From Massilia cavernae (GTDB lineage Bacteria > Pseudomonadota > Gammaproteobacteria > Burkholderiales > Burkholderiaceae_D), in NCBI RefSeq assembly GCF_003590855.1, contig NZ_QYUP01000111.1, positions 1-64,000 of the forward strand: 64,000 nucleotides of DNA, in the 5' to 3' direction. The first letter of the stretch is position 1. Each line of letters starts with the position of its first letter. Positions 49,648-57,687 of the stretch are shown piece by piece. The position numbers and the translations under genes were made by a program. The notes under the pieces are model-generated. The model searched no databases and had not been told where the DNA came from. It worked only from the letters and a program-made list of their open reading frames with translations.

Positions 49648-50548
49648 TGAGCTTCTTTATTGAAGTGCTTCTCTGGGCGGCGGCCTGCTCTCCGGCGTCA
49701 TGTACGCGCTGGTGGCCATCGGCTTTGTCCTGATCTACAAGGCCTCCGGGGTCTTCAACTTCGCCCAGGGGGCGATGGTGTTCTTCGCCGCCCTCACCTG
49801 CGTCGGCATCATCGACAAGTTCGGCGTGTCGCTGTGGCTCGCCGTGCCGGGCACCATCGCCGTGATGATCCTGCTCGGCATCGCCATCGAGCGCGTGGTG
49901 CTGCGCCCGCTGGTCAACCAGCCGGAGATTACCCTGTTCATGGCCACCATCGGCCTCGCCTTCTTCATCGAAGGCCTGGCGCAGCTGGTCTGGGGTTCGC
50001 AGGTGCGCAAGCTCGACCTGCCGATCGAGGACATCCCCAACGCCTGGCTGATGGACAACTACAACATCCTGGTATCCAACTTCGACATGACGGCCGCCGC
50101 CATCTGCGGCGTGCTGGTCACCGTGCTCGCGCTGCTGTTCTCGAAAACCAAGGTCGGCCGCGCCCTCCGCGCCGTCGCCGACGACCACCAGGCCGCGCTG
50201 GCGGTGGGCATCCCGCTGCAGCGCATCTGGGCCATCCTGTGGGGCGTGGCGGGGCTGGTGGCGCTGGTCGCGGGCATGCTCTGGGGCGCCCGCAACGGCG
50301 TGCAGTTCGCCCTCACCTTCATCGCGCTGAAGGCCCTGCCGGTGCTGATCCTGGGCGGCTTCACCTCGGTGCCGGGCGCCATTGTCGGCGGCCTGATCAT
50401 CGGCGCCTCCGAAAAGCTGGCCGAAGTCTACCTCGGCCCGTACGTCGGCGGCGGCATCGAAGGCTGGTTCCCTTACGTGCTCGCACTGCTGTTCCTGCTG
50501 GTTCGCCCCGAAGGGCTGTTCGGCGAAAAAATCATCCGGAGGATTTGA
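49647..50548 (+). CDS. liv-type ABC importer permease (LivH-like), frameshifted near the start
   Basis: The ATG at 49647 opens MSFFIEVLL, the normal LivH N-terminus, but the frame is lost after about 9 codons. The rest (SGVMYALVAIGFVLIYKASGVFN onward, up to 50548) is in the frame of 49700. One missing base near 49670-49676 would join them. The restored protein is about 300 residues with eight or so membrane helices. The remainder of the gene is intact, and its ATG overlap with the upstream gene supports 49647 as the true start. A sequencing error is more likely than a pseudogene. Confidence 0.88.
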
Positions 50549-50549
50549 G

Positions 50550-51608
50550 ATGTTCTACCGTGAAGCCGGCCAGTTCAAGACCAGCTACCAGTCCGATGGA
50601 CAGGTGTTCCCGATCCGCCAGGACCGCATCGCCCTGCTCGCGCTGCTGGCCGTGGCGCTGGTCGCCGTACCCATGTTCGCCACGCCCTACCTGCTGTCGG
50701 CGATCCTGATTCCCTTCCTGATCTTTTCCCTGGCCGCGCTCGGGCTGAATATCCTGACCGGCTATGCCGGCCAGCTGTCGCTCGGCACCGCAGCCTTCAT
50801 GGCGGTCGGCGCGTTCGCGTCGTGGAACATCATCACGCGCCTGCCCGGCATCCCGATGCTGCTGGCCTTCGTGCTGGGCGGATTGTGCGCGGCCATGGTG
50901 GGCATCGCGTTCGGCCTGCCGTCGCTGCGCATCCGCGGCTTCTACCTGGCGGCATCGACGCTGGCCACCCAGTTCTTCGTGGTCTGGTGCCTGACCAAGA
51001 TCCCCTACCTGACCAACTACAGCACGTCGGGCGTGATCACCGCGCAGAAGATCGAGATTTTCGGCTACGCCTTCGATACTCCGGCCAGCAAGTACATGCT
51101 GGTGCTGGCCATCGTCGCGCTGATGGCGCTGATGGCCAAGAACATGGTGCGCTCGAACGTGGGCCGCTCCTGGATGGCGGTGCGCGACATGGACGTGGCG
51201 GCGGAAGTCATCGGCTTCCGGCCGATGCGCACCAAGCTGCTGGCGTTCGCGGTCAGTTCCTTCTACTGCGGCGTGGCGGGCGCGCTGTACGCCTACGCCT
51301 ATCTCGGCACGGTCGAACCGGAGGCCTACAACCTCGACCTGTCGTTCCGCATCCTGTTCATGATTATCATCGGCGGCGTCGGCTCGATCCTGGGTTCCTT
51401 CCTGGGCGCGGGCTTCATCGTGCTGCTGCCGGTATTCCTGAACATCCTGGCGCACGGCCTGTCCCTGCCGACGTCGGTGGCATCGAACCTGGAGTTGATG
51501 GTGTTTGGCGCGTTGATCATTTTCTTCCTGATCGTGGAGCCGCATGGCCTCGCGCGCTTGTGGCAAGTAGGTAAAGAAAAATTGCGCCTGTGGCCCTTCC
51601 CGCATTAA
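50550..51608 (+). CDS. liv-type ABC importer permease (LivM-like)
   Basis: 352 residues. The N-terminus is cytoplasmic, followed by about eight to ten membrane helices with the LivM hallmark LNILTGYAGQLSLGTAAFM and the EAA-like loop GRSWMAVRDMDVAAEVIGF. It pairs with the LivH-like permease. One base separates it from the upstream stop codon. Confidence 0.95.
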   Translation: MFYREAGQFKTSYQSDGQVFPIRQDRIALLALLAVALVAVPMFATPYLLSAILIPFLIFSLAALGLNILTGYAGQLSLGTAAFMAVGAFASWNIITRLPGIPMLLAFVLGGLCAAMVGIAFGLPSLRIRGFYLAASTLATQFFVVWCLTKIPYLTNYSTSGVITAQKIEIFGYAFDTPASKYMLVLAIVALMALMAKNMVRSNVGRSWMAVRDMDVAAEVIGFRPMRTKLLAFAVSSFYCGVAGALYAYAYLGTVEPEAYNLDLSFRILFMIIIGGVGSILGSFLGAGFIVLLPVFLNILAHGLSLPTSVASNLELMVFGALIIFFLIVEPHGLARLWQVGKEKLRLWPFPH

Positions 51609-51672
51609 CCGGGCCGCAAGGACGCAATCAGTCAATCGGCAGCATTCTTGGAAAACTGAGGAGACGATAACA

Positions 51673-52974
51673 ATGAAACTGACTACGAAGCTCATGCTGT
51701 GCGCGGCCCTATCCGGCGCAGTTACCCAGGTCCTGGCGGCCGACCAGTTCGTCGCGCTGCCTTCCTACCGCGTGGGCCCCTACGCGGCCGGCGGCTCCGG
51801 CTTCTATGGCGGTGCGATCGATTACTTCAACCTGGTCAACGCCAGCGGCGGCGTCAACGGCGTGAAGATCAAATGGGAAGAGTGCGAAACCGAATACAAC
51901 CCGTCGCGCGGCGTCGAATGCTACGAGCGCCTCAAGACCAAGGAAGGCGGCGCGACCCTGGTCGAGCCGCTGTCGACCGGTATCGCCTATGGCATCCTCG
52001 ACCGCGTCGCCCAGGACAAGATCCCGATGACGACCCTCGGCTACGGCCGCTCCGACGCCGCCAACGGCAAGGTGTTCCCGTACATCTTCCCCCTGATTAC
52101 CAGCTACTGGAACCAGGCTGCGGCGATGATCAAGTACCTGGCCGACAAGGAAGGCGGCTACGCCAAACTGAAGGGCAAGAAGATCGTCCACCTGTACCAC
52201 GACTCGGCCTTCGGCAAGGAGCCGCTGCCGGTGCTGGAAGCGCAGGCCAAGCAGTACGGCTTCGAGCTGATCAAGATCGCGGTGGCGCCTCCGGGCAGCG
52301 AGCAGCAGTCGCAGTGGCTGCAGATCCGCCAGGCCAGGCCTGACCACGTGATCCTGTGGGGCTGGGGCGTGATGAACTCGGTCGCGATCAAGACCGCCCA
52401 GCGCAACGGCTTCCCGCGCGAAAAGATCCTTGGCGTGTGGTGGGCGGGTTCGGAGGAAGACACCATCCCTTCGGGCGACGCGGCCAAGGGCTACACCACG
52501 ATGACCTTCAACACCCCGGGTAACTACCCTGTCATCGACGAGATCCGCAAGAAGGTCTACGCCGCCGGCAACGGCAACCTGGCCGACCAGAAGCGCATTG
52601 GCTCCGTGTACCACATGCGCGGCATGACGTTAGGCATCCTGTGGGTCGAAGCGATCCGCAAGGCCCAGGAAAAATACGGCAAGGGCAAGGTCATGACCGG
52701 CGAGCAGGTGCGCTGGGGCCTGGAGAACCTGAACATCGACGCGGCCCGCCAGAAGCAGCTGGGCGCCTTCGGCATGTTCCCGACCGTGAAGACCAGCTGC
52801 GACGACCACGAAGGTTCGGGCGCGGTGAAGGTCCAGCAGTGGGACGGCGCCAAGTGGAAGGCCATCACGCCTAACTGGGTGGTCGGCGACAAGGCGCTGA
52901 CCCGCAAACTGGTGGAAGAATCCTCGACGGTCTACGCCAAAGAGAAAAACATCACCCCTGCCTGCATGCAGTAA
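51673..52974 (+). CDS. ABC importer periplasmic substrate-binding protein (LivK-like)
   Basis: 433 residues. The signal peptide (MKLTTKLMLCAALSGAVTQVLA) is followed by a type I periplasmic-binding fold (GGAIDYFNLVNASGGVNGV, KIVHLYHDSAFGKE). It is longer than amino-acid-binding LivJ/LivK and resembles aromatic- or aliphatic-acid binding members of the family. AGGAG precedes the ATG. The ligand is unknown, but two CoA ligases in the operon suggest a carboxylic acid. Confidence 0.93.
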   Translation: MKLTTKLMLCAALSGAVTQVLAADQFVALPSYRVGPYAAGGSGFYGGAIDYFNLVNASGGVNGVKIKWEECETEYNPSRGVECYERLKTKEGGATLVEPLSTGIAYGILDRVAQDKIPMTTLGYGRSDAANGKVFPYIFPLITSYWNQAAAMIKYLADKEGGYAKLKGKKIVHLYHDSAFGKEPLPVLEAQAKQYGFELIKIAVAPPGSEQQSQWLQIRQARPDHVILWGWGVMNSVAIKTAQRNGFPREKILGVWWAGSEEDTIPSGDAAKGYTTMTFNTPGNYPVIDEIRKKVYAAGNGNLADQKRIGSVYHMRGMTLGILWVEAIRKAQEKYGKGKVMTGEQVRWGLENLNIDAARQKQLGAFGMFPTVKTSCDDHEGSGAVKVQQWDGAKWKAITPNWVVGDKALTRKLVEESSTVYAKEKNITPACMQ

Positions 52975-52982
52975 GCAGCACG

Positions 52983-53006
52983 GCTCCCCGCCATACGGCG
53001 GGGAGC
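52983..53006 (+). terminator. hairpin between binding-protein gene and livF-like gene
   Basis: A perfect 10-bp stem (gctccccgcc with ggcggggagc) and a 4-nt loop, starting 9 bases after the stop codon. There is no real T-run. Such a hairpin can stabilise the binding-protein mRNA or partly terminate, giving more binding protein than ATPase. Confidence 0.6.
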
Positions 53007-53026
53007 GTTTCCTGGACAATGCGAAC

Positions 53027-53848
53027 ATGACGAACGATACAGCCAGCCAGCCCTACCTGTCGGTGAATAACATCGAGGTCATCTACGACCACGTCATCCT
53101 GGTGCTAAAGGGCGTATCGCTGCAGGTCCCGCAAGGGAAAATCGTGGCCCTGCTGGGCGCCAACGGCGCCGGCAAGTCGACCACGCTGAAAACGATTTCG
53201 ACCTTGCTGCGCGGCGAACGCGGCGACGTCACCAAGGGCGAAGTGCGCTTCAAGGGCGAACGGATCGACCAGCTGACGCCCAACGAACTGGTCAAGCGCG
53301 GCCTCTCGCAGGTGATGGAAGGCCGCCACTGCTTCGGCCACCTGACCATCGAAGAGAACCTGCTGACCGGCGCCTACACCCGCAGCATTTCGCGCGCGGA
53401 GCTGAAGGATTCGCTCGACGCGGTCTACCAGTACTTCCCGCGCCTGAAGGAACGGCGCAGCAGCCAGGCCGGCTACACCTCCGGCGGCGAACAGCAGATG
53501 TGCGCCATCGGCCGCGCGTTGATGGCCAAGCCGTCGATGATCCTGCTGGACGAACCGTCGATGGGCATCGCGCCGCAGATCGTCGAAGAAATATTCGACA
53601 TCGTGAAGGACCTGAACCGCAAGGAGAACGTGTCCTTCCTGCTCGCCGAACAGAACACCATGGTCGCGCTGCGCTACGCCGACTTTGGCTACATCCTCGA
53701 AAACGGGCGTGTGGTGATGGAAGGCGAAGCCAGCGAGCTGGCCAACAACGAGGACGTCAAGGAGTTCTACCTTGGCGTGTCCGGCGCGGGGCGCAAGAGC
53801 TTCCGCGACATGAAATTCTACCGCCGCCGCAAACGCTGGCTGGCCTGA
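53027..53848 (+). CDS. liv-type ABC importer ATP-binding protein (LivF-like)
   Basis: 273 residues. Walker A is GANGAGKSTTLK, the signature TSGGEQQMCAIGRAL, and Walker B MILLDEPSMGIAP, then LLAEQNTM. The C-terminal tail (GRKSFRDMKFYRRRKRW) is longer and more basic than in LivF of amino acid systems. Completes a full importer: two ATPases, two permeases and a binding protein. Confidence 0.95.
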   Translation: MTNDTASQPYLSVNNIEVIYDHVILVLKGVSLQVPQGKIVALLGANGAGKSTTLKTISTLLRGERGDVTKGEVRFKGERIDQLTPNELVKRGLSQVMEGRHCFGHLTIEENLLTGAYTRSISRAELKDSLDAVYQYFPRLKERRSSQAGYTSGGEQQMCAIGRALMAKPSMILLDEPSMGIAPQIVEEIFDIVKDLNRKENVSFLLAEQNTMVALRYADFGYILENGRVVMEGEASELANNEDVKEFYLGVSGAGRKSFRDMKFYRRRKRWLA

Positions 53849-53872
53849 CACCGCAACACGAAAGAAGAGAAC

Positions 53873-54226
53873 ATGGATTTTGAAAGTGCCAAGGCCTTGT
53901 GCCTTGCCTTCCCCGGAGCGACCACCGACATCAAGTGGGGCGCCGACCTGGTGTTTTCGGTTGGCGAGAAGATGTTCGCCGTGACCGGCGACGAGGTACC
54001 GGCCAAGGGCATGAGCTTCAAGGTGGACGACGACCGCTTCCTGGAACTGACCGACCGCCCTGGCATCATCCCGGCGCCCTATATGGCGCGCAACAAATGG
54101 ATCTATGTGGAAGAGGCGAACGCGCTTTCCGACGACGAAGCGCATGCCCTGCTGCGCCGCTCCTACGAACTGGTGTTCGCCAAACTGACAAAGAAGCTGC
54201 AGCGCGAAATCGGCGAAGCGGCGTGA
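53873..54226 (+). CDS. MmcQ/YjbR family protein, copy 1
   Basis: 117 residues of the MmcQ/YjbR fold (CyaY-like): LCLAFPGATTDIKWGADLVFSV, SFKVDDDRFLELTDRPGII, and PYMARNKWIYVEE. The family is reported as DNA-binding-like but its function is unclear. The next gene encodes a close paralogue with the same length and identical core (SFKVDDDRFLELTDRPGII), starting 6 bp later, so a tandem duplication occurred within the operon. Confidence 0.9.
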   Translation: MDFESAKALCLAFPGATTDIKWGADLVFSVGEKMFAVTGDEVPAKGMSFKVDDDRFLELTDRPGIIPAPYMARNKWIYVEEANALSDDEAHALLRRSYELVFAKLTKKLQREIGEAA

Positions 54227-54232
54227 ACGATC

Positions 54233-54586
54233 ATGGATTTTGAAGCAGCAAAAGCGGTGTGCCGCACCTTTCCCGGCGTGACCGAAGATCTCAAGTGGGG
54301 CGAGGTCAATGTGTTCTCGGTCGGCGGCAAGATGTTCGCCTGTACCAATGCAGACCTGCCCGCGTTTCGCATCAGCTTCAAGGTGGATGACGACCGCTTC
54401 CTTGAACTGACCGACCGCCCGGGCATCATTCCCGCGCCCTACATGGCGCGCCTGAAGTGGGTGTATACCGACGATCCGAAGTCGCTCAGCGACGAAGAGG
54501 CCGCGGGACTGCTGCGCCGTTCGTGGGAGCTCGCGTTCGCGAAGCTGACCAAAAAGCTGCAGCGGGAAATAGGAGAACCAACATGA
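54233..54586 (+). CDS. MmcQ/YjbR family protein, copy 2
   Basis: 117 residues, clearly homologous to copy 1 along its whole length and sharing the segment from SFKVDDDRFL to PAPYMAR and the C-terminal FAKLTKKLQREIGE. Differences are concentrated in the N-terminal third and in the loop YTDDPKSLSDEEA. Its TGA overlaps the ATG of the ligase gene (ATGA). Confidence 0.9.
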   Translation: MDFEAAKAVCRTFPGVTEDLKWGEVNVFSVGGKMFACTNADLPAFRISFKVDDDRFLELTDRPGIIPAPYMARLKWVYTDDPKSLSDEEAAGLLRRSWELAFAKLTKKLQREIGEPT

Positions 54587-55842
54587 ACACCGAGACCCTC
54601 GACGCGCTCGAGACCCGCGACCCCGCCGAACGCGAGCGCGACCTGATGGCGCGCCTGCCGAAGCTGGTAGCGCTGGCCAAGTCCGCGCCGGGGTGGGCGC
54701 GCATCCTCGACGGCGTCGACGCCGCCGCGGTCAACAGCCGCGCCGCGCTGGCCGCCCTGCCGGTCACGCGCAAGGCCGACCTCAAGGCGCTGCAGAAGGA
54801 CGCCATGCCCTTCGGCGGCCTGAATACGGCGCCGGTATCCGAGCTGGCGCGCGTGTTCATCTCGCCCGGCCCGATCTTCGACCCCGAAGGCCGCGGCAAG
54901 GACTGGTGGCGCTTCGCGCGCCCGCTGTTCGCAGGCGGCGTGCGCAAGGGCGGGCTGCTGCAGAACTGCTTCTCCTACCACTTCACCCCGGCCGCCTTCA
55001 TGATCGAAGGCGCAGCGGCGCGCATCGGCAGCGCGGTGATCCCGGCCGGCGCCGGGCAAACCGAGATGCAGGTGCAGTCGATGGCCGACCTGAAGCCGGA
55101 CACCTATGTCGGCACGCCCTCCTTCCTGCGCATCATCATCGAAAAGGCGCGCGAAATGGGCGCCGACATCAGCAGCGTGCGCAACGCGGTGATGGGCGCG
55201 GAAGCGCTGCCCCAGTCGCTGCGCGCCTGGTTCCAGGCCAACGGCGTGCCCAACGTGATCCAGACCTACGCGTCGGCCGATATCGGCAGCATCGCCTACG
55301 AAACCATCAGCGGCGGCGCGGTCAACCCCGGCATGGTGCTCGATGAAGACCTGATCGTCGAAATCGTCCGTCCCGGCAGCGGCGAACCGGTCGCGCCGGG
55401 CGACACCGGCGAAGTGGTGGTCACCTCCTTCAATCCCGACTACCCGCTGATCCGCTTCGCCACCGGCGACATGTCGGCGCTGCTGGTCGATGCGCCGCCG
55501 TCGCCGTGCGGCCGCACCAACAGCCGCATCAAGGGCTGGATGGGCCGCGCCGACCAGACCACCAAGGTGCGCGCGATGTTCGTGCACCCGTCGCAGGTGG
55601 CCAACATCGTGCGCCGCCATCCGGAGGTGTCGAAGGCGCGGCTGGTGGTCAGCGGCCGCATGGCCAACGACGTGATGACGCTGCACTGCGAACTGGCGGG
55701 CCAGCCTGCACAAGCGCTGGAGGCAGCCATCGTCGAATCGATCCGCGAGGTGACCAAGCTGCGCGGCGAAGTGGTATTCGCGGCGCCCGGCTCGCTGCCG
55801 GATGACGGCAAGGTGATCGAAGACGCGCGCGACTACACTTGA
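54583..55842 (+). CDS. PaaK-like phenylacetate-CoA ligase family protein, atypical P-loop
   Basis: 419 residues with the PaaK-type order: MGAEALPQSLRAWF, QTYASADIGSIAYE, IRFATGDMSALL, RIKGWMGRADQTTKVRAMFVHP and the C-terminal domain. AGGAG precedes the ATG. The place of the ATP-binding loop, normally SSGTTGKPT in PaaK, is taken here by FISPGPIFDPEGRG, which lacks the Thr-Gly-Lys core. It may use a modified loop or have lost adenylation. As the last gene of the operon, it probably acts on the imported substrate. Confidence 0.85.
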   Translation: MNTETLDALETRDPAERERDLMARLPKLVALAKSAPGWARILDGVDAAAVNSRAALAALPVTRKADLKALQKDAMPFGGLNTAPVSELARVFISPGPIFDPEGRGKDWWRFARPLFAGGVRKGGLLQNCFSYHFTPAAFMIEGAAARIGSAVIPAGAGQTEMQVQSMADLKPDTYVGTPSFLRIIIEKAREMGADISSVRNAVMGAEALPQSLRAWFQANGVPNVIQTYASADIGSIAYETISGGAVNPGMVLDEDLIVEIVRPGSGEPVAPGDTGEVVVTSFNPDYPLIRFATGDMSALLVDAPPSPCGRTNSRIKGWMGRADQTTKVRAMFVHPSQVANIVRRHPEVSKARLVVSGRMANDVMTLHCELAGQPAQALEAAIVESIREVTKLRGEVVFAAPGSLPDDGKVIEDARDYT

Positions 55843-55937
55843 ACGTGCCGGCCGCTGTTGCGGAAATCCAACTCGCGTCCGTCTGCGATTGGCGATATGA
55901 AGGATAATTGCTTCGTATCCTTAACAAGCAGGCCATC

Positions 55938-56525
55938 ATGCAAGACTTTCACTACCAGCGCGCGCAAGCGCTGATCAAGCACGCCGAAGAGATCTTCGAT
56001 GCGGACGCCGTCAAGGCGGCCGTCGTGCGCGTCGCCGACACGCTGAACGAGCGCTTCGGCAATCTGGAAGACGAGGCGTTCCCGCTGGTGCTGGGCGTCA
56101 TGGGCGGCGCGGTCGTGTTCACCGGCCAGCTGCTCACCCAGCTCGATTTCCCGCTCGAATTCGACTACATCCACGTCACCCGCTACGGCGACGACGACCA
56201 GGGCGGCCAGGTGGTGTGGAAGGTGATTCCGCGCTCGAACGTGGCGGGCCGCACCATCGTCGTGGTCGACGACATCCTCGACGAAGGCGAAACGCTGGCG
56301 CACGTCAAGCAGCGCCTGCTCGACATGGGCGCGGCGGAAGTGATTTTGGCGGTGTTCGCGGACAAGGACATCAAGCGCGCCAAGCCGGTACAGGCCGACA
56401 TCGTCGGCCTGACCATTCCCAACAAGTTCGTGGTCGGCTTCGGCATGGACGTCTACGGCTACTGGCGCAACCTGCCGGGACTGTGGGCGATCCGCGAGAC
56501 GGACCTGAAGCCGCGCGACGCTTAA
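55938..56525 (+). CDS. hypoxanthine-guanine phosphoribosyltransferase
   Basis: 195 residues. Purine salvage enzyme with the PRPP-binding motif IVVVDDILDEGETL and the N-terminal GVMGGAVVFTGQL loop that contacts pyrophosphate. C-terminal VGFGMDVYGYWRNLPG is typical of the Hpt type. The ATG at 55938 is the likely start. It is convergent with the nitronate monooxygenase gene and overlaps its end by 4 bp. Confidence 0.93.
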   Translation: MQDFHYQRAQALIKHAEEIFDADAVKAAVVRVADTLNERFGNLEDEAFPLVLGVMGGAVVFTGQLLTQLDFPLEFDYIHVTRYGDDDQGGQVVWKVIPRSNVAGRTIVVVDDILDEGETLAHVKQRLLDMGAAEVILAVFADKDIKRAKPVQADIVGLTIPNKFVVGFGMDVYGYWRNLPGLWAIRETDLKPRDA

Positions 56526-57477
56526 AGCGCGCAGATCCGGGCGCGCGCGGCCTCGTATTCGCGCTGCAGGCGCTCGACCATCTCCGCCACGGTAGGTACG
56601 TCGTGCATCAGGCCGACGCCCTGCCCTGCGCCCCAGATATCGCGCCACGCCTTGGCGCTGCCCGATCCGAAGCTCATCTTGCTCTTGTCCGATTCCGGCA
56701 GTGCGTTCGGGTCGAGCCCCGCGTTGAGGATCGACTTCTTCAGGTAGTTGCCGTGCACGCCGGTGAACAGGTTGGTGTACACGATGTCGTCCGCGGCCGA
56801 ATCGACGATGGCGTTGCGGTATTCGTCGCTGATGTTCGATTCCTGGGTGGCCAGCCAGCGCGAGCCGATATAGGCGAAGTCCGCGCCCATCGCCTGCGCA
56901 GCCAGGATGGCGTCGCCGCTGGCGATCGAGCCTGACAGCGCCAGCGGGCCGCTGAACAACTTGCGCACTTCCCCCACCAGCGCGAACGGCGACAGCGCGC
57001 CCGCGTGGCCGCCCGCGCCCGCCGCGACCAGGATCAGGCCGTCGACGCCCGCTTCCAGCGCCTTTTGCGCATGGCGGATCGACACCACGTCATGCAGCAC
57101 GATGCCGCCGTAGCTGTGGACGGCGTCCATCATCTTCTTCGGCGGCGCGCGCAGCGACGAAATGATGATCGGCACCTTGTGGCGCACGCACACCTCGACG
57201 TCGTGTTCGAGACGGTCGTTGGACTGGTGGACGATCTGGTTGACCGCGATCGGGCCGACCTTCTTGCCGGGTTGGCGGCCTGGTATTCGGCCAGCTCGGC
57301 TTGCAGTTCAGTCAGCCAGGTGTCGAGCAGTTCGGCCGGGCGCGCGTTAAGCGCCGGGAAGGAACCGACGATGCCGGCCTTGCACTGCGCCGCGACCAGT
57401 TTCGGGCCACTGGCGATGAACATCGGCGATCCGATGACGGGAAGGGACAGGTTTTGCAGCGCGACGGGCAATGCCAT
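56522..57477 (-). CDS. nitronate monooxygenase/FMN-dependent 2-nitropropane dioxygenase-like, frameshifted
   Basis: About 318 residues when restored. The N-terminus (LPVIGSPMFIASGPKLVAAQCKAGIVGSFPALN) is intact to AEYQAANP. A missing G in the CCGGG run (near 57266-57272) then shifts the frame, and the rest continues in the frame that ends at 56522 (VCVRHKVPIIISSLRAPPK, ILVAAGAGGHAG, ALSGSIASGDAILAAQAMGADFAYIGSR). TIM-barrel flavoenzyme oxidising alkyl nitronates such as propionate-3-nitronate. Likely a sequence error, as both halves are well conserved. Confidence 0.87.
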
Positions 57478-57687
57478 GGACAGACTCGCAGACGAAGGTT
57501 GATCGGGTTTGCGCGTTCATTATAGAGCCAAAAAAGAACGATCGTGCTAAGTTTAGAGCGCAAGATCTATCTTGCCTTCCCGCCACTGCCGGCGCTGGCG
57601 TGGCGTGCGACGCGTGCCGGCACACACGATACACTTGGGGCATCGAGTCCCGGCAGCGCCTGGCCCTCGCCGCGCTGCGGCAATGCT

